Assembly (NCBI RefSeq): GCF_905372115.1
Contig: NZ_CAJPNR010000054.1
Span: 1 to 13,432, forward strand
Length of the DNA: 13,432 bases
Direction of reading: 5' to 3'
From: an uncultured Streptococcus sp.
Lineage (GTDB): Bacteria; Bacillota; Bacilli; Lactobacillales; Streptococcaceae
Below are positions 1-6,811 of the stretch, piece after piece. A program made the translations under genes and the position numbers. The first letter of the stretch is position 1, and each line of letters opens with the position of its first letter. Under the pieces are notes generated by a model. The model was not told where the DNA came from. It worked only from the letters and a program-made list of their open reading frames with translations, and made no database searches.

Positions 1-738
1 ACTTCATTTTATTGTAATGAAAATGGTGTTGCAGTTTGGCCTTCTCAAGTAGTAAATTACACAAATAAGACACAATTTTTATTTAGAATTTCTAAGGGAG
101 TACTTGATGTAAATGACCCTGCAGTCAATGATTCTTTCCCAGTTGATCAGTTGCGAGTTCCTTTTAGAAATATGATTTATATTGGTGACAGTGATACAGA
201 TATTCCATGTATGAAGTTGGTGAATTCGCACGGTGGTTATTCTGTAGGTGTATTTGACCCAGAAAAAAATGATAGAAGAAAAGTTCATAAGATGATTCGA
301 GAGAATCGGATTGGTTATTTTGCTCCCGCTGATTATTCCGAGGGAAAAGAATTAGATAACTTAATTAAGTTAATGATTGATAAAGCGGTCTTTAATGAAC
401 AGCTTGAAGAGAAGAAAAATGCTTATAAAAAAGAAGCATCGTTACCTAGAGAAAAATCAGAAGAGGAGCAAGAAAAATCAGATTTGCTAGCTGCATTGGA
501 AAGTAGTGCAAATTTCCAAAACACTCATAACGTTATTAGAAAATTATCACAATATAAGAATTGGCAATCTGATGATATTTTGAATCTTTTATCAATTGCG
601 CGCAATAATAGTCAAGTATACTATATTCTTAATGACTTTGATATTAAAAAGTTCTATCTCAACATTTTAGAAAAGGCTCCTTCAGACAGTGAAGAGGCAG
701 AGTTGATTAGAGAAATTATCAAGCCACAAGAAGATTAA
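1..738 (+). CDS. HAD-family phosphatase with C-terminal helical extension (5' end outside window)
   Basis: The frame is open from base 1 to a TAA at 736-738, giving 245 residues of the C-terminal part; the start and the nucleophile motif (DxD) lie upstream. Partial residues 58-67 read NMIYIGDSDTD, the HAD metal-binding motif IV (GDxxxD; D63 and D67 here). K23 or K32, in the TNKTQFLFRISKG stretch ahead of it, is the likely motif III lysine. These are hallmarks of haloacid-dehalogenase-type Mg-dependent phosphatases; the substrate cannot be read from the sequence. After about residue 135 comes a charged linker rich in K and E, then a helical tail (about 165-245) containing NNSQVYYILNDFDIKKFY, which is not part of the HAD core. 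The gene is visibly AT-rich compared with its downstream neighbour, which begins 25 nt after the stop, so the two are probably co-transcribed. The in-frame ATG at 151 is internal and splits the conserved region, so it is not the real start. Confidence 0.8.
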   Translation, partial: TSFYCNENGVAVWPSQVVNYTNKTQFLFRISKGVLDVNDPAVNDSFPVDQLRVPFRNMIYIGDSDTDIPCMKLVNSHGGYSVGVFDPEKNDRRKVHKMIRENRIGYFAPADYSEGKELDNLIKLMIDKAVFNEQLEEKKNAYKKEASLPREKSEEEQEKSDLLAALESSANFQNTHNVIRKLSQYKNWQSDDILNLLSIARNNSQVYYILNDFDIKKFYLNILEKAPSDSEEAELIREIIKPQED

Positions 739-763
739 CATGGTGGTAGAAAAGGAGATTATC

Positions 764-1516
764 ATGACATCAGTAACGCAACGGATTTCGCAAATTAAAC
801 AGCCTCGTGGCGGTTTTTTGCCAGTTAAGCTCTTTTCTGAGGAAGAGCTTTCAGATGGGAAAGACTTGTCTACTCAAGAAAATGTTTCACCTAATTTAAT
901 TGGGCTTTGCGTGGACTATCTTAGTCGGTTTATGAGTGGTTCAGCCAAGGAGCATGCTTTTGAGATTTCTCTGATAGGAGCTTCCATGGCAGGGATGGAA
1001 GCTCAGGCACAGAAGTTTCTCAGCAAGATTACCAATCTGGATGATAGCTCTATTTCAAACGCTTGTAAGTTGGTAGGCTTTGATGTGGTTTATCGGGCTG
1101 GAATGGCTTTTTATAAGCCAGTTGAAGAGATAGAACCGGACGAGCAGACGCTTGCTAATATTCGTACCATGGTAGAGAGAAGTCTATCTTTCTTTGTTGG
1201 CTATGGTCCAGTAGTTAAAGATGGTTTTGACTTGAAAGGTGCCTATACGGACCAAATCACGATTGGAGATGGTGACTTTTTGACTGCAGATACCCTCTGG
1301 GACTTTAAGGTATCAAAGACAAAGCCTAACAAAGACCATACCTTGCAGCTGCTGATTTATTACCTGATGGGGACTCGCTCTATTCATCCTGAGTTTAGCA
1401 GCATTGAATATTTGGGGCTTTACAATCCCAGACAGAATGTCGTTTATCGTTTGGCTATCTCAGACATTCCCCCAAAAATCATATCAGCAGTTGAAAAAGA
1501 AGTTATCGGCTATTGA
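764..1516 (+). CDS. Putative RecB/Cas4-type PD-(D/E)xK nuclease-fold protein
   Basis: The protein has 250 residues from ATG 764, chosen because AAAGGAG at 751-757 sits 6 nt upstream; the in-frame ATG at 740 has no such site and would place the Shine-Dalgarno sequence inside the gene. I do not recognise a named family. The C-terminal half shows the ordered motif set of RecB/Cas4-like nucleases: G159-x3-D163 (GAYTDQI), then D180-F-K182 in WDFKVSK as the (D/E)xK motif, then Q195-x3-Y199 in QLLIYY. H64 and E67 in KEHAFEIS could be motif I. There are few cysteines and no Cas4-like Fe-S cluster pattern. Known members of this fold cleave DNA, but some homologues are inactive or only bind, so nuclease activity is inference. 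No signal peptide or membrane segment is visible, so it should be cytosolic. It follows the HAD gene by 25 nt and precedes a decayed small gene. Confidence 0.7.
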   Translation: MTSVTQRISQIKQPRGGFLPVKLFSEEELSDGKDLSTQENVSPNLIGLCVDYLSRFMSGSAKEHAFEISLIGASMAGMEAQAQKFLSKITNLDDSSISNACKLVGFDVVYRAGMAFYKPVEEIEPDEQTLANIRTMVERSLSFFVGYGPVVKDGFDLKGAYTDQITIGDGDFLTADTLWDFKVSKTKPNKDHTLQLLIYYLMGTRSIHPEFSSIEYLGLYNPRQNVVYRLAISDIPPKIISAVEKEVIGY

Positions 1517-1560
1517 TAACCGCTCTGCTGTTTCTCAACCTCATAACTAGAAAGAAACTT

Positions 1561-1779
1561 ATGACACAAGAAACAACTCAAACGTCCCAGAGGGTATCAG
1601 CCACTCTGGAACTCGGCGGATGAGCTCCACTAACATAGATTGTCACCAATATCAATCGCACTAATAAGGAGATTGAAAGTAAAACAGCTGAACTTGTAGA
1701 AATGCTAAGCCAGCTCAGAGGCACAACGTCTGAAGCCCAGGAAGAACTGGAGAAGTTTTTGGCTGAGTTTGAGAAATAA
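1561..1779 (+). pseudogene. Decayed small gene, 72-codon frame with two in-frame stops
   Basis: A frame begins with ATG at 1561 (MTQETTQTSQRVSATLELGG), meets TGA at 1621 and TAG at 1636, and then stays open as a helical, Glu/Lys-rich segment (from IVTNINRTNKEIESKTAEL to FLAEFEK) up to TAA at 1777-1779. Both halves have the composition of a real protein and lie in the same frame, separated only by about 15-20 bases of damaged sequence; two compensating indels or two point mutations would explain it. The second half looks like a short coiled coil. It starts 44 nt after the nuclease-like gene, with only a weak AGAAAGAAA site in front, and ends just before the terminator. The only ATG after the stops is at 1702 and would give 26 residues. 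I do not recognise the family. Confidence 0.45.
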
Positions 1780-1801
1780 TATCTAATAAGCATCCTATCA
1801 C

Positions 1802-1848
1802 AAACCAATCAAACTGGTGCATTCTGCGCTAGTTCTGATTGGTTTTTC
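1802..1848 (+). terminator. Rho-independent terminator after the HAD/nuclease operon
   Basis: AAACCAATCA (1802-1811) pairs with TGATTGGTTT (1836-1845). AACTGG and CTAGTT continue the stem inward with one wobble and a one-base bulge, and a T-rich tract (TTTCTT) follows. It ends the operon of the HAD, nuclease-like and decayed genes and isolates it from the protease gene. Confidence 0.85.
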
Positions 1849-1923
1849 TTATTTCCGGATTTTAAACTGTATTTATTCTGTATTTCAAATAAATAGAGAC
1901 TTGAAACTTTATCATATAGTAGT

Positions 1924-1963
1924 TTTTGGCTAAAACATTCGCCATTATTACGTTTTGGTTAAA
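1924..1963 (+). repeat. 11-bp direct repeat upstream of the protease promoter
   Basis: TTTTGGCTAAA (1924-1934) recurs as TTTTGGTTAAA (1953-1963), 10 of 11 identical, with 29 bp between starts. The pair lies about 38-77 bp upstream of the best -10 element of the protease gene, a placement typical of activator binding sites. The binding protein is unknown. Confidence 0.4.
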
Positions 1964-1973
1964 TTTGTTAGGA

Positions 1974-2006
1974 TTGTATGAATTGTCAGAAAATTTTTAT
2001 TATAAT
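1974..2006 (+). promoter_or_regulatory. Candidate promoter of the surface protease gene
   Basis: TATAAT at 2001-2006 is a perfect -10 sequence and would put the transcript start near 2013, 25 nt before the ATG. No good -35 lies 16-18 bp upstream: TTGTAT (1974-1979) is 21 bp away and TTGTCA (1983-1988) only 12 bp away. The promoter therefore either uses an activator or is misassigned. Confidence 0.4.
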
Positions 2007-2037
2007 ATGGTTTATAAATAAAGATAAGGAGACTTCT

Positions 2038-5000
2038 ATGCAAAGACAACGTTTTTCACTCCGTAAATACAAGTTCGGTTTGGCTTCTGTTCTGCTAGGA
2101 ACTGCTCTGGTTTTTGGTGCGGGACAGGCTCGGGCAGATGAGCAGGCGACAGCTAGTTCGTCAGGGCAAGGTCAGCCATCTACCACTGTGGTATCAACGA
2201 CTGAGTCTGCTTCTCAAGCAGCTACACCTGAGAGTCAGCCGGTAAGTCCAGCACCTGTGGAGAAAGCAGCACCAGCTTCTTCTGAATCGGCCGCTTCAAG
2301 TACAGATCAGGCTAGTCAGCCTTCTACGGCAGAGGCTAAGGAAGCATCTGCAGCTCCTGTAGAGAAAGGAGCTGCTTCTTCATCGGAACAAGCTTCTTCA
2401 AGTACTGAGAAGGTAACTCAACCATCTACCACGGAATCCAAGCCGACAGCTCCAGCTAGTCCTAGTCCGACTGTAGAGTCTCCGGCAGCCACAGACTCAG
2501 ACAAGCCTGCTGCTAATCCTGATGCAACAGCAGAGCCTGCCGCTTCTCAAGGTGCTAAACCAAGTAGCATCAGTACCAATGAGATTATCAAGGTTCCTCA
2601 GACCTGGTCACAGGGTTATAAAGGCCAAGGCCGGCTGGTAGCGATTATCGACTCAGGTCTGGATGTCCATCATGAGGTTCTGAAGATTTCTGATCCATCA
2701 AAAGCCAAGTATCAGACAGAGGCAGCTCTGGAAGAAGCCAAGAAAAAGGCCGGCATTAACTACGGGAAGTGGTACAACAGCAAGGTTGTCTATGCCTATA
2801 ACTATATTGATGGTGATGACAATATCAAGGAAAAAGACAGCAACTCACATGGTATGCATGTAACTGGGATTTCAGCGGGAAATCCCAACAAGAAAGCTCC
2901 TAATAATGAGTACATCTACGGTGTTGCACCAGAAGCGCAAGTCATGTTTATGCGGGTCTTCTCCGATCGTCAGCTCACTACTGACGAGAGTATCTATGTC
3001 AAAGCCATTGATGATGCGGTGGCTCTGGGAGCAGATACCATCAATATGAGCTTGGGGTCAGCGACAGGGGGAACGGTCAATGTCAATACGAGTCTACAGG
3101 CGGCTATTGAGCGTGCTCGGGCCAAGGGAGTGAGCGTGGTCATTGCGGCGGGTAATGACAATACCTTTGGCAGCGGCTACTCTAAGCCTCTGGTTGAAAA
3201 TCCAGACTATGGTCTGGTTAGCAGTCCATCAGTAGCAGAAGGCTCTATCTCAGTCGCTTCTGTCAATAATACGGTTCTCACCGAGCAAGTCATGGCAGTC
3301 CATGGTTTGGAGAAGAATGCTAAGCTGCAGAATGGCAAGTTCAGCTATGCTGTGAGCGACACAGATGCAAGCTTTGAAAAGGGCAAGGAATATGAGTATG
3401 TCCATGTTGGTCTTGGCCGAGCAGAAGACTTTGCTGGTAAGGATCTGACAGGGAAGCTGGCTCTTATCCAGCGTGGCTCTATGTCCTTTTCTGAAAAGCT
3501 CAAAAATGCCATCAAGCATGGTGCTGTTGGTGCTCTGGTCTATAATAACGTTGAAGGTGCCAACCACAAGATGGCCATAGACAGTGAATCTAAAAAGATT
3601 CCGTCAGCCTTTATCGGAAAGGAGTATGGAGAGGCCTTAGCAGCCGGTCATTACAAGGTATCCTTTAGCGGGGAACAGATTAATCGGCCGCATCCAGGAG
3701 CAGGTAGTCTGTCTGACTTCTCTAGCTGGGGAGTGACGACAGATGGTTTGCTCAAGCCGGATGTGACAGCACCAGGCGGTGGTATCTATTCTTCTCTTAA
3801 CGATAATACCTATGGTAATATGCAGGGAACCAGTATGGCTGCTCCTCATGTGGCTGGTGTAGCGGCTCTGGTCAAGGAATATCTGCTTCAGCACTATCCA
3901 GACCTGACGCCTGCTCAGAATGCAGACTTAGTCAAAGCCCTCCTCATGTCCACAGCCAAGCTGCACGTCAATAAGGAAACTGGTGCCTATACCTCTCCGC
4001 GTCAGCAGGGTGCAGGTATCGTGGATACGGCAGCGGCTATTTCTACCGGCCTCTATGTGACAGGGGATAACCAATATCCTAGTGTTTCCTTGGGCAATGT
4101 CCAAGACAGCTTCACTTTTGATGTTACGGTTCATAATATCACTGATAAGGACCGGACGCTGAAGATGATTGTCAATACCAATACGGATGCGGTTAAGGAT
4201 GGTTACTATACTCTGACACCTCGCAAATTAACTGAAACAGTCTGGCCAGAAGTTACTGTCAAGGCTCACAGCAGCCAGAAAGTGACGGTCAAGGTAAATA
4301 CTGCTAAGTTTGCGGAAGAGCTGCTCAAGCAGATGCCGAATGGATATTTCCTAGAAGGCTTTGTCCGCTTTGTCGATCCAGCAGATGATGGTGATGTGGT
4401 TAGCCTGCCATTTATGGGCTTCCGTGGGCAATTCCAAGATCTGCCAGCTGTAGAAAGACCAATCTATGATCTAGTCCAAGAAGGCAAGTCAGGCTTCTAT
4501 TACCCAGTGCCAAAAGACAAGAGTATCCTAGCTAATAGCCATGCCTCTACTCTTTTGACTGAATCCAGTGACACACTCTATTCTACCGGTCAAACGGCTA
4601 CTCGCGGCACGGTCGTACTGGGAACTGCTGAAACTGCTGACGGTAAGCATGTGCTGCAGCTAGGAGCGGATGGCAAGATTCGCCTGGCCTTCTCGCCTAA
4701 TGGAGATGGCAATCAAGACAGCATCCAGTATCGGACAGTTCTCTATCGCAATGTTAATAATCTAACAGCTAGTGTCTATACGGCAGATGATAAGGACTAT
4801 CGCTTCCCAATCTGGCAGAGCAGTCCAGCTCATAGTGAGCGTAAAAACCACTACAGCGGTCTAGAAAGAAATCCTAAGTCTTACCTTATGGAAAACACAC
4901 TATGGGATGGTCGTGACAGCAAGGGTGAGAAGCTGGAAGACGGCCTCTATACCTATGTGGTTCGCTATACGCCAGCTGTACCAGGTGCTAAAGAACAGCA

Positions 5001-6564
5001 GATTAGCTTTAACCTGCAGATTGATACGCAGAAACCTTTGATTAGCTCAGGCTATATCAGTACCAAGAATGGCGCAGAAACTTTTACAGCTCGTAAGCCA
5101 AAAGATGTCGGTAACGGCGGTATTTTGAGAGAACAGGTCTTCTATCTGCAGGCGGATGAGAAGGGGCAAGTGACCTATAAAGGTTTGGATGCTCTTGGTG
5201 CTGAGCGTGACTATGAGCACAGAGTTTATATCTCAGCCAATGCGGATGGCAGTTACACCTTGCCAAAAGGAGTAGACAAGTCCAAGATTTTCTATGTGGT
5301 AGAGGACTATGCGGGTAACCGTGATGCCATAGCCCTGTCAGAGCTAGTAAGTGCTGAAAATGACGGGCGCATCCGTGTTGCTCTGGTTGATGCTAATACG
5401 CATCAGGATGTATCCTCAACCTTTGTCTATCGAATCAAGGACAGCAAGGGCAAGTATGTCGAACTGGACAAGGGCAAGCAAATCAATGCTCTGCCATTTG
5501 GTCGCTATACAGCTGAGATCTTTACTTATGATAAGGATGAGCTTCGTTTCTACAGTGCTCTGACTCAGGAGTTTGAGCTGACAGCCCAGGATAGCTTTAA
5601 GACAATTGAGTTTCTAGTCAAGAAGCTGGTCTTTGCACCGGTCAGCGTTGCCTTTGATCAAGCTGTTCCGAAGAATACCCAAGTGGTTCTCAAGAATAAT
5701 AATGGCGATGCTTATACGCTTCCAGCAGAACTGTTTGGCAAGCATGCCTTCGGAAGATCCGTAGCAGCTGGATTCTACTCTGTCTTTGTCAACCTGCCGA
5801 CTGGTTATGAGCTCTGGGAAAATGAGCCGACCGTCGAGGTCAAAGAAGGCCAGAATAATCTGTTGAAACTGGGAGTTATCGTCAAGTCAGGCTTGCTGGC
5901 AGCTGTCAATCAGCAGTCTAGTCTGGTCAGCACTGCTCATTATTACAATGCTTCTGCAGCGAAGCGCACAGCCTACGACCAAGCATATCAAGCAGCCAAG
6001 GAAGCTTTGACAAGCAAACTGACCCAAGCGCAAGTTGATGCCGTAAGAGGTAAGCTAGAAACAGCATCAGCTGATCTAGACGGCAAGGACTCTGATATTG
6101 CTGCGGTTAAGGCGGCTGTGGAAGCCTATGCAGCTACTACTAAAACAGGAGCTTATGCCAATGCTAAGGATAGGACTCGCCGTGCTTATGACAAGGCCTT
6201 CCAAGCAGTGTCTCTGCTCTTGGTGCAGGACAAGGTGACCCAGGAGCAAATCGATACTGCCCTAGCTCAGCTGACTACAGCAGAGAAGAAGTTGGATGGC
6301 AAGGCGACTAACTTTACTAATCTCAAGAAGCTAGTCGATGATGAGGTACATTACCAAGCCATCAGCAATAAGTTTATCTATGCTACTGACGCGGTTAAGG
6401 CGGCTTATCTAGAGGCTTATGCACAGGCTAAGGAAGTTTTGGCTAATTCAGGCGCCAGCCAGGAAGATGTCAAAGAAGCCATTGCCAACCTCAGAGCAGC
6501 TAAGAGAAAACTTGATGGCAGAAAGCCAAGAGTTGTGAGACCGAAAAAACCTAAACAAGTCTAA
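2038..6564 (+). CDS. Cell-surface subtilisin-like (S8) serine protease, C5a-peptidase-like, with FIVAR repeats
   Basis: The start is ATG 2038, with AAGGAG at 2026-2031 and a YSIRK-like signal directly after it; extending to ATG 1978 would run through the promoter and spoil the signal. It has 1508 residues. Order: signal peptide 1-33 (FSLRKYKFG then GLASVLLG, cleavage after ARA); Ser/Ala/Pro/Glu-rich stalk 34 to about 185 with a 34-residue repeat; S8 catalytic domain with Asp205 (IIDSG), His271 (NSHGMHV), oxyanion Asn373 (AAGND) and Ser599 (GTSMAAPHVAG); PA domain inserted about 446-540; Fn3-like domain of the C5a-peptidase type from about 681 to 800; an SPNGDGNQD motif at 886-894 like that before FlgD-type Ig domains; three FIVAR modules ending with LDGK/R at 1350, 1422 and 1495; a basic tail. 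All catalytic residues are present, so it should be active outside the cell. Relatives cleave host or matrix proteins; the substrate here is unknown. There is no LPXTG motif or terminal membrane helix, so sortase anchoring is not supported. It is monocistronic, between two terminators. Confidence 0.93.
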   Translation: MQRQRFSLRKYKFGLASVLLGTALVFGAGQARADEQATASSSGQGQPSTTVVSTTESASQAATPESQPVSPAPVEKAAPASSESAASSTDQASQPSTAEAKEASAAPVEKGAASSSEQASSSTEKVTQPSTTESKPTAPASPSPTVESPAATDSDKPAANPDATAEPAASQGAKPSSISTNEIIKVPQTWSQGYKGQGRLVAIIDSGLDVHHEVLKISDPSKAKYQTEAALEEAKKKAGINYGKWYNSKVVYAYNYIDGDDNIKEKDSNSHGMHVTGISAGNPNKKAPNNEYIYGVAPEAQVMFMRVFSDRQLTTDESIYVKAIDDAVALGADTINMSLGSATGGTVNVNTSLQAAIERARAKGVSVVIAAGNDNTFGSGYSKPLVENPDYGLVSSPSVAEGSISVASVNNTVLTEQVMAVHGLEKNAKLQNGKFSYAVSDTDASFEKGKEYEYVHVGLGRAEDFAGKDLTGKLALIQRGSMSFSEKLKNAIKHGAVGALVYNNVEGANHKMAIDSESKKIPSAFIGKEYGEALAAGHYKVSFSGEQINRPHPGAGSLSDFSSWGVTTDGLLKPDVTAPGGGIYSSLNDNTYGNMQGTSMAAPHVAGVAALVKEYLLQHYPDLTPAQNADLVKALLMSTAKLHVNKETGAYTSPRQQGAGIVDTAAAISTGLYVTGDNQYPSVSLGNVQDSFTFDVTVHNITDKDRTLKMIVNTNTDAVKDGYYTLTPRKLTETVWPEVTVKAHSSQKVTVKVNTAKFAEELLKQMPNGYFLEGFVRFVDPADDGDVVSLPFMGFRGQFQDLPAVERPIYDLVQEGKSGFYYPVPKDKSILANSHASTLLTESSDTLYSTGQTATRGTVVLGTAETADGKHVLQLGADGKIRLAFSPNGDGNQDSIQYRTVLYRNVNNLTASVYTADDKDYRFPIWQSSPAHSERKNHYSGLERNPKSYLMENTLWDGRDSKGEKLEDGLYTYVVRYTPAVPGAKEQQISFNLQIDTQKPLISSGYISTKNGAETFTARKPKDVGNGGILREQVFYLQADEKGQVTYKGLDALGAERDYEHRVYISANADGSYTLPKGVDKSKIFYVVEDYAGNRDAIALSELVSAENDGRIRVALVDANTHQDVSSTFVYRIKDSKGKYVELDKGKQINALPFGRYTAEIFTYDKDELRFYSALTQEFELTAQDSFKTIEFLVKKLVFAPVSVAFDQAVPKNTQVVLKNNNGDAYTLPAELFGKHAFGRSVAAGFYSVFVNLPTGYELWENEPTVEVKEGQNNLLKLGVIVKSGLLAAVNQQSSLVSTAHYYNASAAKRTAYDQAYQAAKEALTSKLTQAQVDAVRGKLETASADLDGKDSDIAAVKAAVEAYAATTKTGAYANAKDRTRRAYDKAFQAVSLLLVQDKVTQEQIDTALAQLTTAEKKLDGKATNFTNLKKLVDDEVHYQAISNKFIYATDAVKAAYLEAYAQAKEVLANSGASQEDVKEAIANLRAAKRKLDGRKPRVVRPKKPKQV
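2254..2457 (+). repeat. Two tandem 34-codon imperfect repeats in the protease stalk
   Basis: Residues 73-106 and 107-140 of the protease both begin PVEK and end QPST, then AEAK or TESK, then four more residues, with a Ser-rich core between. The unit is 102 bp. The disordered composition suits a wall-spanning or pro-region spacer, and the copy number may vary between strains. Confidence 0.55.
5899..6522 (+). repeat. Three FIVAR-type repeats in the protease C-terminus
   Basis: Three helical modules of about 65-73 residues each contain an AYxxAxxxAxxxL core (AYDQAYQAAKEAL, AYDKAFQAVSLLL, AYLEAYAQAKEVL) and end in LDGK, LDGK and LDGR, 72-73 residues apart (ends at residues 1350, 1422, 1495). FIVAR modules occur in streptococcal and staphylococcal surface proteins, where they are linked to glycan or matrix binding or act as stalks. 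Confidence 0.75.
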
Positions 6565-6581
6565 TTGGTTTAGATTAGTTG

Positions 6582-6613
6582 AAATCCCTTAAGTTGAAAC
6601 TTGAGGGATTTTT
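6582..6613 (+). terminator. Rho-independent terminator after the protease gene
   Basis: AAATCCCTTAAGTT (6582-6595) faces AACTTGAGGGATTT (6598-6611) with one G-T wobble; the innermost bases form the loop. It ends in a T-run 18 nt after the protease stop codon. Confidence 0.9.
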
Positions 6614-6737
6614 ATAATGCAAAAAATGCTCCTGATTATAATTTATTCAAGCAGGAAGAGTTTGACGGGAGTTTATATTTTTTACTCAATCCAAACAATA
6701 AATTTTATAGTACTATGTAGTCAAAAACGAAATATTG

Positions 6738-6748
6738 TGTGATATAAT
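6738..6748 (+). promoter_or_regulatory. Extended -10 promoter of the membrane-protein pair
   Basis: TGATATAAT (6740-6748) is an extended -10 with a perfect TATAAT at 6743-6748. The -35 region is weak (TAGTCA at 6718-6723, spacing 19), which extended -10 promoters tolerate. The predicted start near 6755 gives a leader of about 57 nt. Confidence 0.6.
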
Positions 6749-6811
6749 AAAACTGAGGAGAGCTATTTTGTATAAAACACTTTAACAAAAGGGAGATTAG
6801 AAGGAAGAGAA

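Noticed and set aside
740..763. Upstream ATG for the nuclease-like gene
   Set aside because: It lacks a Shine-Dalgarno sequence, and the strong AAAGGAG at 751-757 clearly serves ATG 764.
1..1516. Cas4/CRISPR association for the nuclease-like gene
   Set aside because: There is no CRISPR array, no other cas gene and no Fe-S cysteine cluster in the window; only the nuclease-fold motifs are supported.
1621..1638. Stop-codon recoding in the small gene
   Set aside because: There are two different stops (TGA and TAG) close together and no recoding structure is evident; decay is the simpler reading.
1578..1808. Minus-strand open frame of 76 codons
   Set aside because: It is antisense to the decayed gene and terminator, has low-complexity Ser/Leu composition and no ribosome binding site; treated as a shadow.
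1978..2037. Upstream ATG for the protease, adding 20 residues
   Set aside because: That stretch holds the TATAAT and AAGGAG elements, and the YSIRK-like signal begins normally at 2038.
3250..5266. Several minus-strand open frames inside the protease gene
   Set aside because: They are shadows of a gene with intact catalytic motifs and have no start signals or recognisable domains.
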